Assembly: GCA_013298125.1 (NCBI GenBank)
Contig: JAAFJP010000005.1
Span: forward strand, 149,514-213,513
Length of the DNA: 64,000 nt
Origin: Cytophagales bacterium
GTDB lineage: Bacteria > Bacteroidota > Bacteroidia > Cytophagales > Spirosomataceae
Reading direction: 5' to 3'
The notes beneath the pieces were generated by a model. That model searched no databases. It was not told where the DNA came from and worked only from the letters and a program-made list of their open reading frames with translations. Positions 12,501-20,805 of this stretch are shown here, piece after piece. The position numbers and the translations under genes are program-made. Within the stretch, counting starts at the first letter, position 1. Every line of letters begins with the position of its first letter.

Positions 12501-12863
12501 ACGGAAAGGGTCTGGTCCTACGTTTTTATTAAAATTGGTTGTGATGGTTTGTATGCCTTTACCTGTAAGTGATAAAGGAGTGAATGAAGGCATTTTTACA
12601 TCCTCAGTTAATACTAATGGAGATATGGGTAAAACCTTACGTTTAACTTTATTAGGTGTGGGTAAAGTTTCATCTTTTTTAGGTCGGTCTGTTTTTCCAC
12701 CTACTTCTGCACGTGGTTTTGTGGGATTGCTGGTTTCTTTGCTTTTATCTTTATTTGGTTTTAACTCTGTATCAAACAGATATACCATTGCACGAGGTGT
12801 ATTGGCGTGCAACATAAAGAAAAATAAAAATACAAGCGAGAACTTCGTGTAAAGTGGTCTCAT
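6537..12863 (-). CDS. Giant secreted Ig/SprB-like repeat protein, putative surface adhesin or toxin carrier
   Basis: The protein is 2108 aa. It starts with a signal peptide (MRPLYTKFSLVFLFFFMLHA), then a Lys/Pro-rich linker. Beta-rich modules follow. One near residues 544-600 resembles a SprB repeat (DASCNSSDGVIVAGGG, then APYEYY and NNGC). Four modules about 90 aa apart (near 798, 891, 981 and 1071) share 'FCGxGxxxLxxxGCxDN' followed by a Trp-Tyr pair, so each probably carries a disulphide. Later parts look like PKD/Ig domains. From about 1690 the C-terminal region changes: a Cys-rich stretch, a beta domain (FEIVVDAVS, MPYLNFVKVQMDF), and a coiled coil (KKEQQALQDKIDKYKDDW). I see no canonical T9SS sorting tail. 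It is the first gene of the toxin operon; 60 bp separate it from the HINT protein. Adhesion or presentation of the toxin is inferred. Confidence 0.8.
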   Translation of the reverse strand: MRPLYTKFSLVFLFFFMLHANTPRAMVYLFDTELKPNKDKSKETSNPTKPRAEVGGKTDRPKKDETLPTPNKVKRKVLPISPLVLTEDVKMPSFTPLSLTGKGIQTITTNFNKNVGPDPFRFTISSNKDSVAVGEEIELTVTVDWVDYGVNNGVRFLPEWYKYVLRVVTPKGFLQTGGDYTDFCTKPVDANNPQAVFTIKGKFEYAHDEAKFMVLRGFEGSNVESEFIWKGEKSVKIIDGQEKKYYEYTPSYKSARIEGVAVCNTSGSIKVCVTRADSCNGKIIKVEGTITSTNTNNTDVYLYWHTGSCQCVIGCGDDTQISTNPGGKYIVSSSQSQTFSLLGSSTSTHLDIGIGGNLESNKAFGCNFGFRKAVEDVTPSKPTNLSAPKNATNWSLSGTCATGTIKWYANSNGTTAVIPPVSPTVSTTYYARCESGTCISGMESVGISICTATPPTNTSVSPTSVVSGRLTEITLGGNCATGSTLYWKQDDSQSWNLTSVKPSISSPTKFNFKCVHSDGCSSGNGDDKTVINACNNSTLKIGLNVTDASCNSSDGVIVAGGGDGVAPYEYYRNGAIGDYSSSSTFSGLSVGTYKIFVRDNNGCIASNDAVVNALGGPASPFPFAGDSKISANTITVTATCASGIVTWYRNSSGGSSIGTGGSFSEFITETKDYYVSCNTSGCASGREKVTAVISPDPCAVMSVSASNNSGNFNEGDGTNLVLQTPDCSGCTFVWTGPNGYYSTNRSSLITNPTWTTHNGVYTVYVSKTGCNTLSDNTLVILGEPLVNPQIINETPNNVTSFCGQGTFSLRATGCQDNSKVQWTVNAAIINNLATISNNISAYHIIKLQCKSVNGSTLVGPIKQIEFLVYPYSSCFDGNNIIVNKTPGGKTAFCTKGWIELYAQGCPDNNKISWYSNNPEINGGRFASVIRGTITKTTTIGYNCIDPTDNTKEFSWKQITFTVGAAGCNSPTPTLINNTTHQYDKFCGKGWVNLEVNGCPDNTKAKWYKNNTFVKEGIKFSEVINQTANYKVTCAGAALVAPNFAEITMQVFDFNECEIPSAVNLTPDGQTEFCGSGVMKLMMSGCGNTGSALYEEHLDDGTYSSPAIANNAGFVIDGIGLAVWDTVDGRNRRVLNYTALKSGYFKVICPDANGNPKWNTQQRVYFKVNKLPTVSATNIPACVNKQATLNAEIVTDIPNNIGDVKYTWTDATGQFISGSQTPSVLAANSTPTTYNVKFTDIKGCTATASTVVTNFALPVITVQPKFDVCQGSTINLNATASVGSGKIKVDFNLAENTGLTDRTITLNITGTPTPNTNTVTIIQKAKSATCVKAGNYVFTEGQLFGNQGSDTRHKTVIKIQNGCAKAWWYSTADNQTDFLVHQDHVNGLENLTIPRDSVKKYITFDGGSYNNCNNNTRCDIGNTTSITNFTSAGGAGSFEIDLPNINGSWAVNKANINDPITFTTESRPATPVNFTWFKNNLVQPMPINNAQSANGGVYDVTATDRRGCVGLASTTVNVILPVSVGISSNSTDGGTSQIETGDMLKVWANKVAGSSYQWMYSATDPTIGTGTVLTFPMTPPTNYSSVAPFDTIYKNNIQVSDNGFYKVKVTDQYGCINHGNVKVLIQPFQCKLTAQVTPTCYIQTNKRWAKMQVVVKNRTLNWRGFIRVTRVKDADSVAVVGEAPIIDTLWLSANTKNMSIGLRDKIPFGIYQVVMGEKRSDEESGPGFQCFPDTMKIMVDCRRKCEAPANYANCGKVPTPDLSQEIFKETLEIGESFFVGDFEIVVDAVSQTEPYTFKGKGYIKMPYLNFVKVQMDFDSAKINECKYLVAGAAKTVYDPNWGAVVNPGAAYDDAVKLYNDIKDLTKSLIDLNFGTLDERRAKAMAKQMIASDNDLPKKLVDEKNKNAAQLVDIQKKCNNGTFTPAQCTAAGDSLKKEQQALQDKIDKYKDDWVRIVTATLTQIQTTARANKTILLNTRNAKATVIDPAFNPASDGSLEKSLPNAIFAEGETVTSKITDAKTLDYYNAEIAYNESLIQDYFSEQVKSSRAEAIALAKRLRLAGNVQVMADYIYAELSKSPVTPDATIISTIKPIFLEDIKKILIQKVYSK

Positions 12864-13131
12864 AGAACAGTATTTATTTAATTGTATGGGTTCAAAAAAT
12901 GTTATGCCAATTCTGTATTAGATAGAATTGTTGTTTTACATCAAAGGAAGGAAAGGCAAATTGGCAATCAAGCGGAATTTTGATTCATCAGTGGCGTAAT
13001 ACCTTTGAGTCACTTACAAAATTATCAAATGGTATTTTATGAAACAATAGTCCATATGGTGGATTTTTTGGCGTGTTTTCTCCGCCTTATGGTGGAGATT
13101 TTCTCAACCATAAGGTGGAGAACGCTATCAA
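12864..13131. promoter_or_regulatory. Upstream region of the giant-protein operon with palindrome and GGTGGA repeats
   Basis: No gene fits this gap between the response regulator and the operon it precedes. At 13085-13115 an imperfect palindrome pairs CCTTATGGT (13085-13093) with ACCATAAGG (13107-13115), with an inner GAGA/TCTC pair. TATGGTGGA or a close variant occurs at 13055, 13088 and 13111, and the first copy overlaps the 8-bp palindrome CCATATGG (13052-13059). There is no T run, so a simple terminator for the regulator gene is less likely than an operator for it, but neither is proven. Confidence 0.45.
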
Positions 13132-13812
13132 CTATACGTAATTATTTATTGACGAAAATGTGGTTCGAGAAGATGCTAAGTCAGTAATTCTCAAACTTCC
13201 TTTAATGGCAAATTTTTCAGAAATATTATTTTTATGAGTTCTTACGGTACTTACACTTACACAAAGTTCTTCGGCTATTTCTTTTTCACTTTTTGAAATG
13301 GTCAGTAGTTCCCAAACATCCATCTCTCGTTCTGTTAGTAATGAAAAATCATACAATGTTTTTGTTTGGGTCTCAGATGGTTGATTAAAATTATTTGTCT
13401 GTGAGAAGACTAATCGTTTTCCTTCAAAAACTGATTTTAAACTTGAAAAAAATTCTTTTAAACCACAGCCTTTCTGGATAAATCCAAGGGCAGGAGATGA
13501 CAAAAAAACTTTCAAATAATCTGGATTAGCATTACCCGAATAGACAATCACTTTTGTCTTTGGCTTAATCCTGTCTAATTTCTTCAAGAATCCAAACCCT
13601 CCCCCTTTGGGAAGTTCAGAATCAATGAGCAAGTAATCAGGGTTTTGTACCTCCATGGTTTCAAAAAGGCTTTCTCCGTCTGTCAGGATATTGACGACTT
13701 TAAACAGTTTTTTAGATTCGAGAGTAACAATGAGTTCGGCGGTTAGTTTATCAGCCAAAGCAATCATTAGGGTTGGGACAGATGGTAATTTGGGTAGTAT
13801 TACTGGATTCAT
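13132..13812 (-). CDS. NarL/LuxR-family response regulator
   Basis: I choose the ATG at 13812 (226 aa, MNPVILPKLPSVPTLMIALA) because the receiver domain's first strand begins there; a longer reading to 13974 adds an N-terminus of poor quality. The receiver domain occupies about residues 12-130, with Asp in ALADKL, the likely phospho-acceptor Asp in LLIDSELP, Ser in VIVYSGN and Lys in GFIQKG. The C-terminal LuxR-type helix-turn-helix runs from LLTEREMDVWELL through VSTVRTHKNNI. No sensor kinase is in the window. It sits directly upstream of the giant-protein/toxin operon on the same strand, so regulating that operon is a reasonable inference. The usual double acidic pair at the end of strand 1 is reduced to one Asp, which may alter phosphorylation. 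Confidence 0.85.
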   Translation of the reverse strand: MNPVILPKLPSVPTLMIALADKLTAELIVTLESKKLFKVVNILTDGESLFETMEVQNPDYLLIDSELPKGGGFGFLKKLDRIKPKTKVIVYSGNANPDYLKVFLSSPALGFIQKGCGLKEFFSSLKSVFEGKRLVFSQTNNFNQPSETQTKTLYDFSLLTEREMDVWELLTISKSEKEIAEELCVSVSTVRTHKNNISEKFAIKGSLRITDLASSRTTFSSINNYV

Positions 13813-14067
13813 GTGTGGAAAGTTTAATGGGGTTGTGTAATTTTGATTAACGTAGAAATTGCAACAAAAATAGTACCAAAAAGGTAGTGACAAAAATTTA
13901 GTGACATTTATCAGGGATGAAGTAATTTTCTCATAGCATGAGGGGTTCAGCATCCGTAAGATAATTAATCTCAAAACCGTAAAATAAAATGCCTACCATT
14001 TTTTCGACTTTTATCGAAATTTTACGTAGATTTAACATTTACTACTAATGCAATAATAGCTTAACAA

Positions 14068-14190
14068 ATGCCTAAAATATACGATAATATTGAGTTATCT
14101 CTGACCGAGGGTTTAAAAAAATACATTGGGGCATTCGAAAGAACGGATTTTTGTGTGGGTTACTTCAATTTGAGAGGGTGGATAAAATAG
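14068..14190 (+). pseudogene. N-terminal remnant resembling a phospholipase-D-like domain/helicase protein
   Basis: The frame from ATG 14068 gives 40 residues and then a stop: MPKIYDNIELSLTEGLKKYI followed by a segment ending FCVGYFNLRGW. From memory of the family, this opening matches helicases with an N-terminal phospholipase-D-like domain found in bacterial defence islands, proteins of around 1000 aa. Here the frame ends just after the FNLRGW block, and about 150 bp later the hsdM gene begins. I read it as the surviving 5' end of a deleted defence gene. No remainder of the gene was recognised between 14190 and 14343. A homology search of the 40 residues would settle it. Confidence 0.6.
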
Positions 14191-14342
14191 TTCTTTATGA
14201 ATTAAATAAACTTTTGAATACAAGCACTGACCATCCCACCTATTTACATTTCTCCATTTCCAAAAACCAACTATTTCTTTTAACTTTATATTCGCCACTT
14301 AGGAACAATATTTTACTCTTTCAAAAGAGAATATCACATATA

Positions 14343-16274
14343 ATGAACCAACAACAAATAAAACAACTCGAAAAGGAATTGTGGGATGCTGCCGATGCTC
14401 TACGCTCTAACTCCAAACTCACCGCTGCCGAATACAAAGACCCCGTTCTGGGATTAGTCCTCCTTCGTTTTGCCCAAAATAAATTTGATGAAGCCAAGCC
14501 CATCGTTGAAGCTAATATTCCTGAGTCGCCCCGTGGGAAACGGTTGGCTACTGCCGAGGATTTTGCGGCGGCTGGGGCAATGCTTTTGCCCGAATTGGCT
14601 CAATATGACCATTTAGCGAACCTGCCAGAATCGGAAGATATTGCTGATGCCATCAACAACGCTATGAAATTGATTGAGGAGGTCAATACGAGTTTGTTGG
14701 GTAATTTGCCTAAAAATTATCAGGAATTTGAACCTTCGCTTCTCCGTGATTTGATTCGTACTTTCAATAAAGATGCTATCAAAAAAGCTACTGGTGACGT
14801 TTTTGGGCGGATTTACGAATACTTTTTGATGAAATTCTCCATGCAAGGAGCTGGTGCTCAGGAAGGTGGCGAGTTCTTTACGCCTCCGTCTTTGGTGCAG
14901 TTTATTGTCAATTATATCGAACCTGACCACGGTATCATCCATGACCCTGCCTGTGGGTCTGGGGGTATGTTTGTGCAAACGGGGTATTTTGTAAAAAGCC
15001 ATACCAATGCCGAGGTAAACGAAGCCATCAAAGTGTATGGAACGGAACAAAAATCGAATAATACCAAATTAGCTAAAATCAACTTGGCGATTCATGGGAT
15101 TGAAGGAAAGATTGAAGAAGCAAACAGTTTTTATGCCGACCCGCACGATTTGTTTGAAAAATGTGATTTTGTGATGGCAAACCCGCCTTTCAATGTCAAG
15201 AAGATTGATATGGAAAAGGAGTATGTGAAAACTGACCGTCGTTTGCCTTGGAAAACCCCCAAAGCCGATAATGGAAATTATCTATGGGTGCAGTATTTTC
15301 ATTCTTACCTAAAACCCAACAAAGGACGTGCGGGTTTTGTCATGGCGAGTTCTACGACGGATGCTGGACATACAGAAGCGGATATTAGGGCTAAATTGGT
15401 AGAAACTAAGGATGTTGATTGTATTGTTTCAGTAGGAAATAATTTCTTTTATACTCGCTCGTTGCCTTGTCATTTGTGGTTTTTGGATAAAGGAAAACGC
15501 TCCGAAAATGCCGATAAAGTATTGATGATTGATGCCCGAAATGTGTTCAGAAAAGTTACGACTACGGTCAATGATTTTAGCTTTGGGCAGTTGGTCAATC
15601 TTGATACCATCAAACATTTGTATCATGGCAAAACCGATGCCGTGCCAAACGCCATTGCTCAACATCAAGCATTTTTGATAGAACAATTTGGGGCAATTTT
15701 TGAACATTATAAAACCCTTTCTGAAAATATCAAAACGATAACTCAGGACGAAAAAATACTGGATTGTCTAACTGAGATACAAAATCCTATTAACGTACAA
15801 AGTGCTGATAATCAAATTGATAAATTTTTAGAGCCTTCTGAAAAAGTAATGGCTTTGGTGGAAAATTGGCAAAGCGAATTGGTTGATTTAGAAGATAAAA
15901 AATTAGCCAAAACGCTCCGTGAAACGATTGCTAAATTAAACCGTGCCAATACCGTTTTTACGGAAAGCACCAAAGAGTTTTTGGACTATGCCAAACAAGG
16001 CATTAAAGACTGGCAGTGTTTGTTGGAATGGTTTACAGACAACCAATACCGAGACATTGAGGGACTTTGCAAAGTGGTTGATTTGGACGAAATACGTGCC
16101 AACGATTACAGCCTTACCCCTGGGCGTTATGTGGGCGTGAGCATAAGTGCAGATGAAGATTTTGATTACAAAACTCGTTTGGGAGAGATAAATACCGAGT
16201 TTACGGCATTGAATATTGAAGCGGTTGGATTAGCTCAGTTGATTGAAAATAATAATAAAATGCTATTGAAATGA
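14343..16274 (+). CDS. hsdM: Type I restriction-modification DNA methyltransferase subunit
   Basis: HsdM transfers methyl groups from S-adenosylmethionine to adenine N6 and forms the modification core of the type I enzyme. I choose ATG 14343 (643 aa, MNQQQIKQLEKELWDAADAL) because the residues upstream in frame (from 14151) do not resemble the family. The N-terminal helical HsdM domain covers about residues 1-140. Motif I DPACGSGG is at 201-208 and motif IV NPPF starts at 280, both intact. The C-terminal part is helical, for contacts with HsdS and HsdR. It overlaps hsdS by 4 bp (ATGA), and hsdR follows, so this is one operon. All three subunits look full length, so the system is probably active. 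Confidence 0.95.
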   Translation: MNQQQIKQLEKELWDAADALRSNSKLTAAEYKDPVLGLVLLRFAQNKFDEAKPIVEANIPESPRGKRLATAEDFAAAGAMLLPELAQYDHLANLPESEDIADAINNAMKLIEEVNTSLLGNLPKNYQEFEPSLLRDLIRTFNKDAIKKATGDVFGRIYEYFLMKFSMQGAGAQEGGEFFTPPSLVQFIVNYIEPDHGIIHDPACGSGGMFVQTGYFVKSHTNAEVNEAIKVYGTEQKSNNTKLAKINLAIHGIEGKIEEANSFYADPHDLFEKCDFVMANPPFNVKKIDMEKEYVKTDRRLPWKTPKADNGNYLWVQYFHSYLKPNKGRAGFVMASSTTDAGHTEADIRAKLVETKDVDCIVSVGNNFFYTRSLPCHLWFLDKGKRSENADKVLMIDARNVFRKVTTTVNDFSFGQLVNLDTIKHLYHGKTDAVPNAIAQHQAFLIEQFGAIFEHYKTLSENIKTITQDEKILDCLTEIQNPINVQSADNQIDKFLEPSEKVMALVENWQSELVDLEDKKLAKTLRETIAKLNRANTVFTESTKEFLDYAKQGIKDWQCLLEWFTDNQYRDIEGLCKVVDLDEIRANDYSLTPGRYVGVSISADEDFDYKTRLGEINTEFTALNIEAVGLAQLIENNNKMLLK

Positions 16275-17473
16275 GGAAAGATTGGAAGGAAATTAAATTA
16301 GGGGAAATAGCCACTTTTAGGAACGGGTTAAATTATGATAAAGATAGTAATGGTGAAGGATATAAAATTGTTGGAGTTTCTAATTTTGGAGATAAACTAA
16401 AACCTGAATACTCAACTCTATCTGAGATAAACCCCGTAAATACCTTAAAAATTGATGATTATTTAAAGGTTGGAGATATTGTATTTGTTCGTTCAAATGG
16501 GAATAAGGAATTAGTAGGTCGTAGTATGTTTATAGACCGAGAAATAGACAATTTAGTTTTCTCTGGATTTTGTATTAGAGCAAGATTTATTTCGGAAGAG
16601 GTATTTCCTCTATTTTGTGCATACTTTTTCAGAACGGAATTATTTAGAAAAATAATATCAGCATCATCAGGTGGGTCAAATATTCAAAACTTGAATCAAG
16701 GGCTACTTAGTAACTCGAATATTCTCCTTCCACCCTTTGAAACCCAAAAGAAAATAGCCTCTATTTTATCAGCGTATGATGATTTGATAGAAAATAATCT
16801 TCGTAGAATAAAACTCTTGGAAGAAATGGCGGCTATTACCTATAAAGAATGGTTTGTTAATTTTAGGGTTGATGGACAGACTTTGGAAATTGATGGAGAA
16901 ACAGGGTTGCCTATTGGGTGGGAGAGGAAAAGTTTAACATTATTAGGTGATTTCATAAATGGTTACGCATTTAAACCAGAAGAATTGGGAAACATAGGGA
17001 TGCCAATAATCAAAATCAAAGAATTGAAAAATGGATTAGCAAATGATACTCCTCGAAATACTGGATTAAATATTCCTCCAAAATATATTGTTAATAGTGG
17101 CGATATTTTATTTTCATGGTCTGCATCCTTGGAAGTGGATTTGTGGCACAACGAAAAAGGATTACTAAATCAACATCTTTTTAAAGTTAGTCCGAAAGAA
17201 AATGTATCAAAACCATTATTATTCCTTTGTCTGAAAAATTCATTATCATTATTTAATAATTTGACCACGGGAGCAACAATGAAACATCTAAAAAGAAAAG
17301 ATTTAGATTTTGTAGAAGTGCCTGTACCATTAGCGGAACAAATTAAAGATTTTGATAGTCATATTAATCCTATTCTGGAAACAATAGGAAATTTAACTCA
17401 ACAAAACCGTCTATTAAAAGAATCAAGGGATATTTTATTACCAAGATTAATGAATGGGGAGGTAACGGTCTAA
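16271..17473 (+). CDS. hsdS: Type I restriction-modification specificity subunit
   Basis: The protein is 400 aa, normal for HsdS, and its start overlaps the hsdM stop. Two target recognition domains are visible. The first runs about residues 1-160 (WKEIKLGEIATFRNG start) and ends in a conserved helix (KKIASILSAYDDLIENNLRR). The second begins near GLPIGWERKSLTLLGDFING and ends in a matching helix (EQIKDFDSHINPILETIGNL). These domains set the two halves of the recognition sequence. The target cannot be read from sequence alone. I found no second hsdS copy or inverted hsdS fragments in the window, so there is no sign of a shufflon even though a recombinase gene lies close by. Confidence 0.95.
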   Translation: MRKDWKEIKLGEIATFRNGLNYDKDSNGEGYKIVGVSNFGDKLKPEYSTLSEINPVNTLKIDDYLKVGDIVFVRSNGNKELVGRSMFIDREIDNLVFSGFCIRARFISEEVFPLFCAYFFRTELFRKIISASSGGSNIQNLNQGLLSNSNILLPPFETQKKIASILSAYDDLIENNLRRIKLLEEMAAITYKEWFVNFRVDGQTLEIDGETGLPIGWERKSLTLLGDFINGYAFKPEELGNIGMPIIKIKELKNGLANDTPRNTGLNIPPKYIVNSGDILFSWSASLEVDLWHNEKGLLNQHLFKVSPKENVSKPLLFLCLKNSLSLFNNLTTGATMKHLKRKDLDFVEVPVPLAEQIKDFDSHINPILETIGNLTQQNRLLKESRDILLPRLMNGEVTV

Positions 17474-17506
17474 AAGCATATCATATAATTATCAAAACCT
17501 AAACAA

Positions 17507-20500
17507 ATGAGCTACGAATATTCAGAAGATAATTTAATAGAACAAGCCACCCAAGATGTACTCGAATCATTGGGTTGGGAGGTTCGCTATGCCTATAAGC
17601 GTGAAACAATGGGAGCAAAAGGGCTTTTGGGTCGTGCAGATAAAACCGAAATTATCCTAAAACGCTATTTGCACCAAGCACTCGTAAGCCTCAATGCAGG
17701 CTTACCCGAAATTGCCTATCAACAAGCCATCGAACACATAGAGCAACGAGTAGCCGATAAATCTCTGGGGGCAATCAACAAAGAAAAATACCAATTTTTC
17801 AAAGAAGGCGTACCCGTGAGTTATACGGACGACAAAGGTATTTTAATCAAGAAAAAGCTACGAGTTTTTGATTTTAAAACTCATACTAATAATCATTTTT
17901 TGGCAGTTCGTCAGCTCGAAATTGCAGGTGAATTATACAACCGTCGCCCCGATGTAATTGGCTTTGTCAATGGCATTCCCTTGGTCTTTTTTGAACTAAA
18001 AGCTCACCATACATCCATCAGAGATGCTTTTGATAAAAATATTACTGATTATAAAGATACCATTCCAGCGGTTTTTCATCATAATGCCTTCATCATTCTG
18101 AGCAACGGAACGGATGCCAAAGTTGGCACGGTTACGAGTAAATATAAGTTTTTTTTAGAATGGAAACGTATCGAAGAAGATGAAGAAGGCATCGTGAGTT
18201 TGGACACACTGGTGCGTGGAACGTGCGATAAAAACCGACTGATGGATATTTTTGAAAACTTCCTACTCTTTGATGATTCAGACGGCGAAGTGGTGAAAAT
18301 TATGGCAAAAAATCACCAGTTTTTGGGAGTCAATAAAGTAATTAATCAAGCCAAAAATATTGAAGAATTAAGCGGAAAATTAGGCGTATTTTGGCATACA
18401 CAAGGCAGCGGGAAGTCGTATTCTATTGTATTTATTTGCGAAAAAATCCATCGAAAATTAGGCGGTTCGTTTACCTTTTTGATTGTGGCAGACCGTACCG
18501 AATTAGAAACCCAATTGTACGATACTTTTTCGAGTGTAGGTTTGGTCAATAATAAAGATCTGAAAGCCAAAGGAAGGGAACATTTGCGAGAGATGTTGAA
18601 AGAAAACAATCGCTATGTGTTTTCATTGATTCAAAAATTTTCCATTGACCCCAAGAAAGAAACGGAATATCCGTTAATTACTCACCGTTCCAATATTATC
18701 GTAATTTCGGACGAAGCCCACCGCACCCAAGGTGGTACATTTGCTCGAAATATGCGTTTCAGTGGCATTCCAAATGCTTCGTATTTAGGTTTCACGGGTA
18801 CGCCCCTGATTGCAGGAGAATTGGAGCAAACCAAGAATATTTTTGGCGAATACGTTTCGATTTATGATTTCAAAAGAGCCATTGAGGACAACGCCACATT
18901 GCCCTTGAAGTACATCAACCGAGGGGAAAGATTGGACATTGACAATCCAGATTTGGACGATGAAATGGCGGATATTTTGGAAGATGAAGAAATGCTGACA
19001 GACGACCAAAGACGTAAATTATCTTATCTTTTCAAGAAAAACTACGTTGTACTCACGGCAGAAGCTCGTTTGGATGCCATTGCCAAAGATTTAGTTTGGC
19101 ACTTCAACGAACGTGGTTATCAAGGAAAAGCCATGTTGGTAGCCTTAGACAAACCCACGGCGGTGCGAATGTATGATTTGATAATGAAGCATTGGAAAGT
19201 GTATTTGGATGAATTGAAAACCCAATTACCCAAAGCCGAAGACCAACAGGACGAGCAAGAGCTAAAACGGAAAATCCAATTAGTTGAAAAAACGGAAGTA
19301 TGCGTGATAGTGAGTCCAGAGCAAAATGAAGTAAAGAAATTTGAAGCCCTAAAATTAGATATTACCTCCCACCGCCGCAAAATGGTGGATACCACCAGAG
19401 ATTTAGCGGTGGATTTTAAAGACGAAAATCATCCTTTCCGCTTGGCAATCGTGTGTGCTATGTGGATAACGGGTTTTGATGCTCCCTGTGTTTCAACCAT
19501 TTATTTGGATAAACCCATCAAAGGGCATACGCTCATGCAGACCATTGCCAGAGCCAACCGTGTGTATGATGACGAAAAAGAGAATGGATTGATTGTGGAT
19601 TATGGAAATGTCTATAAACAATTAGAAAAAGCCTATGCTACGTATGGAGAAGGTGGTAAGAAAACGGGCGGTGATGGTGGAGAAGAAGTTGTTGAAAAAC
19701 CACTGGAAATGTTGGTTCAGATGGAAGAAGAATTGGCGGAATCCATCAAAGTAGCCACGGGGTATTTATCAGAATTAGGCTTTGAGTTAGCCCATTTATT
19801 TGAAGCTAAGCCGATGGAAAAGTTGGCTTCATTGCAAAAGGCGGCTGATTGTGTATGTTTGAATGCTACTTCACGGGTATCTTTTGAAACTGCCGCACGT
19901 CTGGTATTTCGGAAATACAAGGCACTCTATCCAGAAACGCAAGTAATCCCACACACCAAGTCATTTAATGCCATTGAAGCCATTTATAATTTATTGAACC
20001 AAAGGGTAAATGAAGCAGATGTTAATTCAATTATTTGGGCTTTGCAAAAAGTGGTAAATGATAGTATTTTTATTGATAAATCAATTCCATCAAAAGACGT
20101 TGAAATAGACCTTAGTAAATTAGATTTTGAGAAATTAAGAGCAGCTTTTTTGAAAGCTGAACGAAAGAATACCATCGTTTTTGATTTGCAGGAAGCAATT
20201 GATAATCAGCTACAAAGAATGTTGCAAGAAAATCCATTACGGATGGAGTTTTATGACCGATACGTGGAAATAATTGATGAATATAACAACGGCAAAAGTC
20301 CAGAAGATGTAGCAACGGCATTTGGTGATTTATCAGATTTTCTGGAAAACTTGACTTACGAAGATGCAAGAGCCATGCGGGAAAATCTTGACCAAGAAAC
20401 CTTAGCGATTTTTGATTTATTGAGAGAAGGAAAAGACTTGGAAGAATTTGAAAAAGATGAAGTAAAGATTGTGGCGAAGAATACCCTCAGAAAATTAAAG

Positions 20501-20686
20501 AAAGAAAAATTAACGATTGAACGCTGGCGAGAAAGCCGTCAGATAACGGCACAAGTCAAAACGATGATTTTTGATAATTTGCAATGGTTGCCTTCAAAAT
20601 CATATACTGACTCTGACGTAAGTCAAAAGACTATTCATGTGTATCAGCACGTGTATTCGAGGTATGGGGGAGGGGCATGGGTGTAA
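17507..20686 (+). CDS. hsdR: Type I restriction endonuclease subunit R
   Basis: This 1059-aa protein is the translocase-nuclease of the type I system. The N-terminal PD-(D/E)XK nuclease shows RRPDVIGFVNGIPLVFFELK, with the Glu-Leu-Lys at about 163-165. The SF2 motor follows: Walker A TQGSGKS near 298-304, DEAH (DEAHRTQGG) at about 402, FTGTP near 428-432, and motif VI QTIARANR near 680. The C-terminal third is helical and probably docks on HsdM. It starts 33 bp after hsdS on the same strand. No frameshift or missing motif is seen. It is followed by a convergent recombinase gene. Confidence 0.95.
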   Translation: MSYEYSEDNLIEQATQDVLESLGWEVRYAYKRETMGAKGLLGRADKTEIILKRYLHQALVSLNAGLPEIAYQQAIEHIEQRVADKSLGAINKEKYQFFKEGVPVSYTDDKGILIKKKLRVFDFKTHTNNHFLAVRQLEIAGELYNRRPDVIGFVNGIPLVFFELKAHHTSIRDAFDKNITDYKDTIPAVFHHNAFIILSNGTDAKVGTVTSKYKFFLEWKRIEEDEEGIVSLDTLVRGTCDKNRLMDIFENFLLFDDSDGEVVKIMAKNHQFLGVNKVINQAKNIEELSGKLGVFWHTQGSGKSYSIVFICEKIHRKLGGSFTFLIVADRTELETQLYDTFSSVGLVNNKDLKAKGREHLREMLKENNRYVFSLIQKFSIDPKKETEYPLITHRSNIIVISDEAHRTQGGTFARNMRFSGIPNASYLGFTGTPLIAGELEQTKNIFGEYVSIYDFKRAIEDNATLPLKYINRGERLDIDNPDLDDEMADILEDEEMLTDDQRRKLSYLFKKNYVVLTAEARLDAIAKDLVWHFNERGYQGKAMLVALDKPTAVRMYDLIMKHWKVYLDELKTQLPKAEDQQDEQELKRKIQLVEKTEVCVIVSPEQNEVKKFEALKLDITSHRRKMVDTTRDLAVDFKDENHPFRLAIVCAMWITGFDAPCVSTIYLDKPIKGHTLMQTIARANRVYDDEKENGLIVDYGNVYKQLEKAYATYGEGGKKTGGDGGEEVVEKPLEMLVQMEEELAESIKVATGYLSELGFELAHLFEAKPMEKLASLQKAADCVCLNATSRVSFETAARLVFRKYKALYPETQVIPHTKSFNAIEAIYNLLNQRVNEADVNSIIWALQKVVNDSIFIDKSIPSKDVEIDLSKLDFEKLRAAFLKAERKNTIVFDLQEAIDNQLQRMLQENPLRMEFYDRYVEIIDEYNNGKSPEDVATAFGDLSDFLENLTYEDARAMRENLDQETLAIFDLLREGKDLEEFEKDEVKIVAKNTLRKLKKEKLTIERWRESRQITAQVKTMIFDNLQWLPSKSYTDSDVSQKTIHVYQHVYSRYGGGAWV

Positions 20687-20805
20687 GATTAAATTTCCTA
20701 TAACTGGTTTTGTTGAAATTGATGAAAGAAGTCTTTTGGTTAAATTGCTAATAATCAGAAACTTACATTCATTTCAACAAAATCATCAAAAAAACCACCA
20801 TTCCA

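Noticed and set aside
7723..12852. Many plus-strand frames of 60-106 codons opposite the 2108-aa gene
   Set aside because: They lie inside one long coding frame with clear domain repeats and have no support of their own.
12945..12960. The word AGGAAAGGCAA shared by 12949 and 31054 as a common operator
   Set aside because: An 11-bp match in AT/purine-rich sequence over 64 kb is weak, and the positions relative to the genes differ.
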